A stretch of DNA of 64,000 nt, taken from assembly GCF_964204865.1 (NCBI RefSeq), contig NC_135255.1, positions 15,777,135 to 15,841,134 on the forward strand, given 5' to 3'. The notes under the pieces are model-generated. The model was not told where the DNA came from. It worked only from the letters and a program-made list of their open reading frames with translations, and did no database searches. The number at the start of each line of letters is the position of its first letter. Position 1 is the stretch's first letter. This DNA comes from Styela clava (Eukaryota > Chordata > Ascidiacea > Stolidobranchia > Styelidae). The translations under genes and the position numbers were made by a program. This document shows, piece by piece, positions 35,615 to 47,900 of this stretch.

Positions 35615-36633
35615 CAGGGTGGTCCAAACTCTGGCACACAGGCGGCGGACACATTCCGTGCGGCTCGCAGAACAATTTTAGCGTACACAGAACCAGTGGT
35701 TCTCAAACTTCTTCCAATCGACCCAAATTTTTGAAAAAGAATTCTGTAAAATCTCGCGACCCATCAAATACTAAACGGCATGTAGTTCGATTATGGCCGC
35801 ACAATTGAATTATTATGAAAAAAAAACTATCGTTTTTACATACGAGACCTATTTTACCAGAAATTACTTCGAAGCTGGTTTGCTATCAGCGAGTTTATGA
35901 ATTCGTAGCGTGGCTTTATTTGGGCCAATATTACTTCCCACATATATATACAATTTTGCCACACTTCCAAAGAAATACCAATACCAAAGAAAATTACTAT
36001 AAAATGAGATTAATAAAATTTTCTGAAAAACAAGCGACCCGTGATGATTTTCGGCAACCCAGTTTTGGGTCGCGACCCATAAGTTGGGAAAAACTGCATT
36101 AAACCATCGGCAGATTTTTGCATTTATTGAAAGAACATTTTGAATTTTCTTAGCTATTCCAAATGGAGTTCCCGATGTCGGAAATTATATTTGTTAAAAT
36201 CACGGAATTTCAAGATTGTATTTATAAATGTCAAGGCGGTGTGCCGGTGTCGATCAAAACGAACAGTCTTGTGCAGTACGGGCCCGGCCAATGAGATTAG
36301 TCGCACTTTTCATGTTAACTTCGCACTTTAAACTCGTGACAAGCAACTCCTTATTTGGTTTTCTGCCGTTATTTTAGTGAAAAATAAAAATTTTTCCGAG
36401 CGTGGTTCATGTGCCCGCTGTAACTAAACGCAAATCTGAATCAGTAGCCAGAAGCTAGAAACAATAAATTGTTTTGGTATGCCTATTTTCTTTGTGCTCC
36501 ATATATCTTCCTTAAAATAAATAAACGACACCCATGCAACATACCAATAGGCTGACTTAACTCGCAGTATTTTGATCACTTTGGGGTTTTCCCGACTGCG
36601 GCCTGCAAGGCCTCGCAGCCTTGAACCACCCTG
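35615..36633. mobile_element. hAT-type element, about 1.02 kb, hosting a nested element
   Basis: Left end CAGGGTGGTCCAAACT and right end CTTGAACCACCCTG. Flanks ACTTGTGA (35607-35614) and ACTTATAA (36634-36641) match at 6 of 8 bases, both differences being transitions, as in an aged target duplication. The element at 35694-36096 is inserted within it. Confidence 0.7.
35694..36096. mobile_element. hAT-type MITE nested in 35615-36633
   Basis: Left end CAGTGGTTCTCAAACTT, right end AAGTTGGGAAAAACTG; subterminal GGGTCGCGACCC. Flanks CACAGAAC and CATTAAAC match at 5 of 8 bases. Termini are those of the 60222-60685 group. Confidence 0.6.
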
Positions 36634-36641
36634 ACTTATAA

Positions 36642-37960
36642 CATAAAGTCCCACAAGTCGCAGAAGGTCTTGAAAATGACGTCTAGCATAAGCACTAATT
36701 CTTTGTAATACCACGTCAAATAATTTAACTATAAAGTGCTAAAACTTTAGGTATAATCGGTCTCATTTTTATTAACAAAACAAATAGGCTACTGTTGTAT
36801 AAATGATTGAGTTGGCAACGTTTTTTTAAATTGCTTTCAATATGAAGTGAAAAATAAGATACTCAGTGAAACAAGGCCCGTTATATTATATTTAACACGA
36901 GCAACGAGCGTTCAATTTAACATCTCTCGAATAGAATATAGATTTATTTCTTCATTGCATCTCATAAAAATCCATTTAAATATTTTCAGCGCCATTGAAC
37001 CCTTTGCACTTAGCATCAACTTCTGCGTTTTGTTGCCATTTGCTCAATTATAATTAAATTATATGCTCATTAAACGAGTAATTGTGAAATATATAATTGT
37101 TAGGTTATCATATCATTTAGTCTAAAGAATATATTCGTCAAAACGGATGTTTTTGTTACTATAATTTAGTAAAAGCGTCGCGGGCCGGATTATAGTGCTC
37201 CGCGGCCGGGCCGCGGCCGTAGGTTGCCGACCCCTGTTTTAGACCAGGAGGGGATTCAGAAAGTCACACAAGCACCAATGCAAACCTAGTGGATATATTC
37301 TAAATATTGATAACAATGCTAATAAAGACGTATTTTACAGGTATTTTGCGTGAAGCTAAAGTTTGTTCGCGGCCGCACGATTTTATACCAATATCATCAA
37401 GGCCTTTTTTTAATATTTCAATGAAATGGACATAAATTAAGTGCCTTCGCTGATGTCAGTACAATATCAAATTTCAGTCAGACATTTCCTGGACTATGTT
37501 AATCACTGTGTTAATATATGTAAAAACACATATTATTTTACACCAGCCAAGTATGAACGAAAAATATTCATTGCGAGACAATGAAAGCTTCTTCGAAATA
37601 AAGCATCAAGTGTTGCCAATATTACCACCAATAGTACCTTTGCTTTTTTAATACATATGCATTGTAATGAGGCACATTTCAATAAGTTTTGGAAAATTAT
37701 ATATTGAATATTCATGGTTTACAGGACAGAGCACTGGACTAATTATTGCATTGAATGATAATATTTCCGTCGAACCATATGAAGTTTTGTAATTCTCTGT
37801 ACGCGTATTTATTTTATTCATTCGAAGTATAAGATCGCGTGTTCTCTTATTCTTTTGTAAATTGTTCTGAAGTCGTAATGGATCTTATCAATCGCAATGT
37901 CAGTTAATTTTTTACTGATGTTGAACTCAGCATATTTTTTCCAACCATGGATAAAAAAAA
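36642..37960. other. Intergenic; right end of a hAT-like element at about 37160-37236
   Basis: GCGTCGCGGGCCGG through CGTAGGTTGCCGACCCCTG (ending 37236) is a GC-rich hAT right terminus; its left partner was not found. No gene recognised. Confidence 0.45.
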
Positions 37961-38195
37961 GGTACTCATGTAGTATGTGAACCAAGATGGCGGACACCGG
38001 AATTTAGTATGTGAACCAGGTTAGGGTTAGGCAATTATTTTAGGTACAAACACTAAGGGAGTCACTTGGCAAGTCCCCGAACTCGTGATAGAACTAAAAT
38101 AAGAAAGTTGGAATCAAATTATGTCCTAACCCTAACCTGGTATACATACTACGTTCCGTTGTCCGCCATCTTGGCTCACATACTTCGGGAGCGCC
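37961..38195. mobile_element. Foldback MITE, 235 bp
   Basis: Starts GGTACTCATGTAGTATGTGAAC with AAGATGGCGGACACCGG; ends CCGCCATCTTGGCTCACATAC then TTCGGGAGCGCC. Contains CAGGTTAGGGTTAGGC. The flanks are A-rich (AAAAAAAA and AAAAAGAA), so a duplication is possible but uninformative. Confidence 0.85.
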
Positions 38196-38976
38196 AAAAA
38201 GAAAAATGGTTTAAATATGTTTATAATAATGGTGTTTTCAAGATTGTAGTTGCAATTGTCTTCAGTTGTATTGCTATTTTCAAGTACCTTATTTTGGGCA
38301 CAAATTAATAAATACTCATCTATGATACTGTAATGTAGGCAATACTTGTCAAATATAAATTTCAAGCAGTGCTTAAAAATCACAATTTCACGCAATTCGC
38401 AATTTTCAAAAACATTGTGAATAATTAAACATCAAGCGTTGCTTTTGGCAAGTTTTAGTTTCACTTTTACAAGAACGTGGTCAGGGTTAAGGTCAGAGAG
38501 TGACGTGCCACTGACAGGTTGAATAAAAAGGAACTTAAAGTGTATCTGTGAGGGGATATAGGCGTGTAGCCGACTCTTTTCTCATAATACATACTTCGGG
38601 TTAAATTAGTCAGCGAATCTTTGATACTCGCGACTCACAGCCGCGAGGAAGCCATAGAAATGGTTGTATCACGTCTTGTGTGAAGTATATAACTAGTTTG
38701 TATATCACTAGCAGGCAGGAAGAAAATTCGGAGTGTATCAGATTTTTTTATTTAATTTTCTTTCCATAGTTTCTTCAAGGATATAAATTAATTAATAATG
38801 TAATAAATTTCAATTATTGAACATGATATGTCGCTTGTGGGCTGTTACTTTTATTATTTTTATGTCGTACCAAATTCCCTCGTTTAATTCGCGAGGAAAA
38901 CTTTTCATGACTTTAGACTTTCTTATTCATGTAATCGAGCATTGCTTTCCTGTTTATGGTGACATATTGTAGAAAT
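38196..38976. other. Upstream region of the LDLa 7TM receptor gene
   Basis: No element recognised. Immediately before the ATG is GACATATTGTAG then AA, an acceptor-like AG two bases upstream of the start. Confidence 0.4.
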
Positions 38977-41900
38977 ATGAATGTAATATATAATATATTA
39001 TTCATACTTTTCAATTCTTTTCTGGCCGGAAACTTTATAGCAGGTAAGTTGATTTCTTTTTTAATAATCCCTTAATCTTAACCCCGACAACAACAAAAAA
39101 CATAGTAATAGCTGATCTATGTATGTCTGAAGAAGTCTGACTTTGGTCAGACGGAACGTTACAGAAATATATCTGTGTCAGTGTGCAGCAAGACTTTTAA
39201 ATCACTTAGGAAAAAAAATATGACGATAAATTACACTACAGCAGTAATCGGCTGTTATTGATCTTTGCACAGTTCGTAACTGGCAGTATACCTTTACAGG
39301 TTAAATGCTTCGAAATATGGTATACCATTAGTCGCAATTTCGGTTGTACGTTGTATGAAAATATACTCGATTGCTCAATAAACAAAATAATACATTCAAT
39401 AATGCAAATTTATCGTTAATCAAAATTGAGCATTAGAATTTCTGCCGCTATAAAGTTATTTAGATTATGGCAAATTGAGCAAAAAAGTATTTTTTCAGGT
39501 CCGCGAACAATTTCATTTTAAAATTGGTGCAATCGGTTTTTGGTGCAATTTCAGATAAATTTTCAAGGCAAATGATTGAAAATTTTGCCTACGATTAGCT
39601 GATTTTCGTTAAATTGTTGTTTTTTCCATTTCTCATCCTATCCGCGTGAACACATTTTAATCTTACACGACACGAAAAATCGATTTCTGTGTGATTGATG
39701 ATAGTTTGTTTTCTTACATAGATGCTGAATGTCAAGATGACGAATTTGAATGCAATGACGGTAGTGGGTGCATACCAAGCCAATCATATTGCAATGAAAT
39801 AGAAGATTGCCGGTGAACAGAAATGTTTTGATTTCTTTATTTATTAATTTGTTAAACGAACTAGATTTGCGTTGCTCAGGCCTGCTTCGATGAAGTGGTA
39901 ACTTGACATGCACATAGTCAAAAAGATGCAAACATAGAATATAATTTTCATAGTTACCCCCTGGAGTGAGCAAAGCCGATAAGACGGCTCAAACAGACGG
40001 AGAATCAAAGCCTCTTGTTCAGTTAGCAGTCCATGTAGAATGTAGGGTATTGGATTAGTTATCCAGTTATTTGTATTTTCTGAAGCTGCATGATCTTGAT
40101 GGCGGAGGAAGCCGTAACCGACCAGCAGCGGTTACGTGGCAGCGGCGAGGAATCCAGTAATCTTCTCGCACATAACTATCCCCACATAGGACTCGAACCT
40201 GCGAACCCACACAGTGTAATCATAGGTGTGATGACAAGCGTTTTCCTAACGCTTAGCACGATGCACCACACCGTCGGGTCAGCATGAGTAGTCGCATATA
40301 TATCTACAGCCAATTAATAACACACGTATATTTATAATTATACAAAAAAGTAAAACTATAAGTATACAGAATCCTTATGCTAACGTATTGTCCCGGATTT
40401 GATTCCAAAGATATCAAGCAGAATTGCAACGAAGCACGCGACTGGATACTTTATACCCGCCAGCAAGTGGGAACATGCAGTGACTGCATATGCATATTTG
40501 TGAGTGCGTACTGCGTGGTATCACAACCCCTCCGACACATTATTGAATTATGTCAGTAGGTTTTGATCGATGATTCCTCTACTTATCTATAGTTGTGTCT
40601 GATATCCAGTTCTGTATAGCAGTGCAGGTTGTCAGTCAAATACATAACACATTTCCATTATTTACAACTAGTTTTATCGCAAATAGTAAAATAAATACCC
40701 CCCCCCCCCCCCTTTACAATGAAATGTTGGGTACAATCTTGGTCTGAATTCGCGTTACTACTAGACAGGAAGTAGACCAATAATTGCTTCTCTGAATTGT
40801 TATTGTCGACGACTAATTTATGTATAAGGCAAAGTAAACTTTTGCTCATTAAATTTTCGTTCCTAATGTGATATTTAAAAAATCCATAGAGCGATATCCC
40901 ATAGGAATCGTTTAACCGTAAATGTTATTTGAACTTGCGCATTTTTGGCTTAGTTTTCAATTATAAATAATTATATATATTTGTTTTCAACAGAGATGGA
41001 AGTGACGAATTAGAATTCGACACTTGGGTGAACAATTATGATGAAATATGTAGATATTACGAAAACAAAGTGGGAAGCTGCGTTCTTCCAAAAAATCAGA
41101 CTCATAAAAGAGATGTTTTGTGTAATGAAGGTATGGCGGACAACAATATAGAATAAATATAAATAATTTAAAAAAAGGATAAGTTGGTTTTCTCATCCTA
41201 AGTTTGACGAAAGAGCGAATGTTGAAAATTTTGTAAAAATTATTTATTTAGATAAAATTACAAAAAAATAAATGCTTATAAAAGCTTATTAATCAACGTT
41301 TGAAGCCATATTCAAAAAGTATTTTAATATAAAGTTGAAGCCGATAATAAAAAAATTCGAAAATATATGTTTTCATAATTTTCTCAAATAGCTCTTTATT
41401 TTAACTCTTGCCTTTCAAAGCTGGAGCCTACAAATTGTATAAATACTGCGAAACCATTTAAAACACCGTAAATATAATTTCATATCAAATAATCAATGAG
41501 AAATGTGTCGTAATACAATATTCTAGAAACAGCCTATTTGATATACCTATCATAATTAAAACAATTTTGTTTTTAATCAAAAAGTCAGTTCAATTAAACA
41601 AAAAATAGTATTATTCAAATTTCCATTTTTGTCTCGCGGAGTGAAAAACGTACTTTTTTTTCTTATTCACAGATGCGGTCTGTCCTTGGTTCAAATTCAA
41701 ATGTGCTAATGGGCAATGTTTAGATTCGGATTTGTTTTGTGATGGAAAATCGCATTGTAGGTTTGTGAATCTTTCAGTATTTTTGGTGAGCGAACACGTA
41801 CTATTTCCTTCATCAATACCTTTTCATCTAAAATCTGTACGTTTCAAACCTTACTAGAGGTTTTGTTTGCTTTCCCGATTCTAAAATCAGTTTTATTTAT

Positions 41901-44900
41901 TTTGTTTTTATCAATTACTCTATCATCTATTATGCTGATTATGGAATCGAAATAAACTTATACTTACACTATAATAAAAAATACAATTGAATACATACAC
42001 AACAGAGTAACTAATGTAGCTATAAATTACTATCAAGCACTTGGAATAGGATCATCGGGTCCAGAGTTTGCTGGTATGTATTCTCATGGATGGCAACTAA
42101 ATGAGTCGGGTCATTCTAATCTCGATTCGTGCACGAAGACGAGTCAATCACGGAATTAGTCTTACTGGCAATTGGTTAATGATGACTCCGTGGCGTTCTA
42201 TTTATAGTAATCGTTAAGACAAGTTTCGCCAACAATGATCGTTTGTGGAGCCACCTTTATTTAATCAAAAAACATGTATAGACAACTATTGTTGAACGCG
42301 CCTGTAAAACTTACGATTACGTATAATATTTCCCTCGAATATTGCGCTCTTGGCAACGGACTACTGAGAAAGCTAATACAACGTTTATAAATAAAACAGT
42401 CTAAAAGCACTGTTTCCGAAAGATTTAATACAGAATGAAATGTAAATTATTGCTAATTAACTATCTCTATCACACAGGGTACTCTCTGCATATTAGAATA
42501 TTTAGTTCTCATGCGTCACTTAAATATTTTAATCTCTCGCTTCAGTTTATTCTAAAACTTCTTTCGCGAATAGCTGACAACAATGTATATATTTCACGGG
42601 TGTCGCTGCTCGATAACCAACATTGTTTTTTTTTTTGTGTGTGTGTGTCACCCTTCACCGTGAAATGGTGAAATGCCATTTTTTGTTTTTTTCCTAGTTT
42701 TTTTTTTTTGCGTCAAGTGTATTTTCATTTTGGTGAAAAATAATCTACTTACTGACTGACTGACTATCCCGCAAGTTATATATCTTTTAATTTTATATTC
42801 ATATCAAGTGACGGGAGCGACGAGATAAAGTTTAACAAAACGATACACACATCGGATGATGGCATAGCATGTCGAAATATTGAAAATCCGAAGAACATTT
42901 GCCTGTTACCAAAAAATCAAAATCATACTTTGGATCACATATGCGGAGGTTTGTAGGTCATAATTATAATTGTTGCGCACGATTCTATGTATCCTGATCT
43001 ACTTGTCAGTTGTCACGCACATTAGGGGATTGGAGAACTATGTCTGCGTATCAACGTATACCGTCATCAAAATAGAAACACGTTATGATTCTCGCTAACA
43101 ATAATCATGTCGCGTCGGTATTTGCACAATGCTTTGCCTAACAGTCGCTGATGTGTTAGATGGTGCTACGTTTTTGGGAGAACCAACTAGGTGGTGAATC
43201 CGAGACTATTGGCCTGTAGCTGCAACAGCCACTTACCACTTCAGCCAACAAAATATGGTTAACCCCCTTTGCTCCTATGCTCTGGTGTGGCGTGGATCAA
43301 TTCGTAATTGTTGTGTTGGCGAATTACCGCTTAAGGTTGTTCATTGTCAAGCACGTTGCGTCTTTCTAGAACAGTGTTCCAAACCCGAGTCCGCGGTCTC
43401 AAATGTGTCCGCGGAGCACTTGAATGAGTACGCAACGAGCCAGAAATTCACTAACTATCAGCAACGATTTACGTTTTTTCGGATAACAATAATTACTGGT
43501 TACTGAGTAGGGCTGGGCATATATTCAAATATTATATTCAACTATTGGAATAGCAATTTACTATTCGAAAATTTGTGAAGAGGCGACAGGTCGGTCGCTT
43601 ACTCAAACGATTGGATTTCACACCTCACTTGTGGATTTCCGACGAAAACACAAGTCTGCACACGCTTCTATAGATACCTAAGTGGTGTTTCTCGCGAGTT
43701 CGAACAACAAGGAATACATTTTTTTTTTTTTTCCTGGTAGGTGGCAACCCAAATTTTCTACATTGAAAGCGGCATTACAAAATACTAAAAATAAAACGGA
43801 GAACACCATAGGTTTCGTTTTATGATGGTCCCCGACCGATTGAAAACGCTTTTTTAGACGTATCAAATCGCAAAATTTCGGGTGCTACAGTAGTGTACGT
43901 ACAAGGGCATTTTCCCTTAGGATTTTTTTCTTTACTGCCTCCACATTAGTATGTACAGTATACTGGAGCGCTTTAAGTGTTGCACGAACAGCTCATATTA
44001 AACGAGTTCGCAAATATAGGTATCAAAACAAAATATGGTACTCCTGAAGTATGCGCACCAAGATGTCGCATAACCTTAACCCTAACTTGGTACACAACCT
44101 GAGTTATGCGCCATCTTGGTGCGCATACTCCAGGAGGTCCCAAAATATAATCGGGCACTGTACCACGCATTTTTGTGTCCACGGATTGTCATGATATTTT
44201 GGTTTGGTTTTATTGCTTCTTCATACAGAATACGGTTGCAATAAACGCACCTTGAGTCCGCAAAGGTTTTCGCAGGCGAGAAAATAGTCCGCGACCAAAA
44301 AAGGTTGGGTAACGCTGTTCTATAAGGACATTCGATCAGTGAAGCTAGGCGCCCTAACTTGTCTCTCGCTGGATATAGTGATATACTCGAATGTACTTTT
44401 CAGTCAGCTCGTATAATTTGCGTGCTTGCTTTATTTATGAGTAATAAATAAACACTAAATTTGGCAACGGAGATGGGATTCGAACCCACGCGGAATCTAT
44501 TTGTAGTTATAACATAAAATGCGTATAAGAATATTCTAGTGTTGTGGTATTTTCAGTCAGTCCACCATCAGTTACTATCCTGCCACTAGCAAGAATGCAA
44601 AAGGTCGTTATTTTTAGACACTAATTGCGATGAAAGTGATTTTGTTTGCTCTGATGGTTCAGGATGTGTAAACAAAGCAGGATTCTGTAATGGAAAACCG
44701 AATTGCGCGTAAGTATGAGCCTTTAATAGTTTTAATTTTCTAAATAATTAACCAAAGCATAACAATATCATGTGCAGAAAAAGTCACATTAAAATTTTAG
44801 TGTTGTTGATTATTTCAATGAAAATATAGGATTTTTGTTAATTCAAAACACTACTTAAACATAATGTACATATGTTCGGACTCTGAGCTATTCGATATTG

Positions 44901-47900
44901 TTTGCCCATGGGTTCGAACCCCAGTTTGTATAGTTGAACTCCAGTTTTGTGAGGCTACACATTAGGCAATTGAATCCACTAAATTAGGCTATAATTGAAC
45001 CGGTTTGATTTCAATAAGATATTATATGTTTTCATTGTTCGGATCTTTTCTATGGATAATGTATCTATTTAAACCGCATTAAAGCTATATGAATGGACGA
45101 AAATATGTATATGCCATTTAGACATATTTATATTAGAAAACTCTGATACCTAACCGAAATCAAAGTTATGTACAAAATAGTCCAATCTTATGAGGCCTTA
45201 TTACAAAGATATGAAATAGTTTGAAATATTGTCTCAATTCTACGAGTATCCGTAAAGTCTGGACAAATAGGATAATTTTATGTTTTTAAATATTAATAAT
45301 AATATTTATTAATAATATGTCGAATAGAATATTAATTGCATACTTAAAATATCTAAATGTCTCCTGTGTTCAGAATTCACGGACAACCTGTAAACTAATC
45401 TCATTGGCATGTCTGATGTTAATTAAATAATTTATTTTTGTTAAGAGATGGGAGCGATGAAATTAGATACAACGAATCAATTCACACCGAATTGGATGGT
45501 GTTCCGTGTCGTCATTACGCAAACTTACTTGATATTTGTCTACTTCGCGCGGACATGGCACATCTTGAGAACTTATATTGCAGAGAAGGTACTTTTCACT
45601 TTAATCAATAATATACAGCCGGAATGGCGATTCGTTGACTCGCAGATCACAAAACGACCTGTCATGTTTCATTAATGACATGACATGTCAGAAGTTATTT
45701 AAAAAATCATTATCATTTCAGCGATTAAATTTGTAATAACTTCATCCTCAATTCAATATAGCAATTCTTAAATATATTGACACGAGGCCAAAACTTCAAA
45801 GTTAAAACGAACCCCATTGAGCCAACAGTTATATTCAATATAAATACAGTAACATTTTCGAAGAAAGTATACAATATAAAAGGTATTTGTACCTGATATG
45901 TCAGTCAACGTTCAAAATAAATCGTAACCGTTAACCATCTGAAAACGGTTCAAGGGTTAACTATTATCAGCCGTAATAAATTAAACACTACGCATTACAG
46001 TTACTGACAACCATGCTATTAGTGCATTAATGACATAAAAACGCAATTGAGCTGTAGTGATAACACTTTTCGGTTCTTCATATCCTTGCAAATCCATTCT
46101 TTCGCGATCGAATATTATAAAATCAAATACCAGATATCGCATCAGGTCCGACACAAGCCTTGCACGTGTAAAGCTCAAAACTACACAGCACCAATCCAGT
46201 TTACAAGACTTACACAAAGGGAGTAACAGCACTTTTATCATTGATGCAAACATCAGTTAATCAGTTAAAGGTTTTATTTGTATTTTCATTTTAATCTTCA
46301 GACGATGAATGCTACGATGGTGATTATAAATGTAAAGATGGATCGAGATGTATACGAGGATCTGAGTTTTGCGACGGAAAAATTGATTGCAGGTTTGAAA
46401 ATTTTTAGAGATTTCGATTAGACCTCCAAAAGCGTTTGGTTGGACGGTCGGTTAACTTGTATTTTGTGGTAAACAGTTTGGGACGGTAATATTGTTTTTT
46501 TTTTCGGGGGAAGATTTAAGTAATTTAGCACATTTCTGTCGGAGTAAAGGTAGTTTGTTTATAAAAATCTTGTTTCAATGTATGATTTTGGAATTTCTTA
46601 CGATGATGACCAAATGCACAAATTGTCTTATATTTCCATTTTTGTATTGAATTTGTACTTGGATGTCGCTGCTTGAAGACCGTGCTAGGTGCCTTCGCGA
46701 CACAACTTGTGAAGTAGGCAAATAAAATTAGTTACCGCCAAAATAACAACATCAAAGTAGCAAAACGATTTATATGCCCACTTCGGGTTTAATAAACAAT
46801 TGATTAGTTCTCACAAATGACTACCCTTTTTCTATCGATATAAAGCGACGGGGATGATGAGATATTATACGATGCCTATGTACATACAAAAGACGATGGA
46901 ATTGGATGCATGCCTCATACAGATAGTTCAGGCCGCTTCTGCCTTTTACCAACAAAACATATGTGCGACGGAAACATACATTGTCCAAATGGTTTGCAAA
47001 AAAAAACAATTTTTTTATTAGTGATTTATGTTGTGTTTCATAAATTCATGTTTTTGGATAGTAGCAAGTTGTTTAAACGGAGCAATATAATATTACTAGA
47101 TAATGAAAGTGGTACTCCCGAAGTATGCGTACCAAGATGGCGCACAACCTGAACATAGTATGTGTACCAGGTTAGGGTTCAGGTTGTGCGCCATCTTGGT
47201 ACGAATACTTCGGGAGCGCCATGAAAGTTGTGATGATCTGTTATATAAAATTAACAGGCGACCCCAATTGAGCACGAATAACTTCTGATTAATAAATTGA
47301 TTTTTATTGGAGTCTAGATTGTAGGAGTCAAATATATAACTAAATCAATAAATTAATGATCTATTTCTAAAAAATCAGTCAACAGCAAAGAAGACGTAAC
47401 AATAAGATCACAGCAACAAACCTTTTTGTTACATTATATATAGTATATATCAGGGGTGGCCAACCTTTCACATACCATGCGCCACGTTTTGAACATAATG
47501 TTTCAGATGCGCCGTAAATCTCTTGTATTCCAACGCCTAATGTCCGCTCCTTGTTGAAATTATATAAATTTATAATACACACACATATATACACACGTAT
47601 ATGTAGTTTTTACAATTTACAACTCCACATGAATAGAAATTAAGCAAGGAAGTATAATAAATAAAACTGATCAATTTTATTTAAGTACCGCCTTTATGAG
47701 ACTTTTGCTGCTGTTTTACTTTCGAAGTTTTTTTATTCTTGGAGTTAAGTTTGTTACTGAGAGGAGCAGTGCATTCTTCAAATTTAAATCTGTAAGTCTT
47801 GACCTCGCTTTGCTTTTAATTAGTTTCATGGCAGAAAAATGTTTGTTCACATCTATATGTCGTTCCGAAACGACATATAAAACCCTGGGCAAATTTTCTC

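Noticed and set aside
47111..47220. CAGGTTAGGGTTAGG motifs as interstitial telomere repeats
   Set aside because: They occur once or one and a half times per copy and only within foldback MITEs, so they are element sequence, not telomeric arrays.
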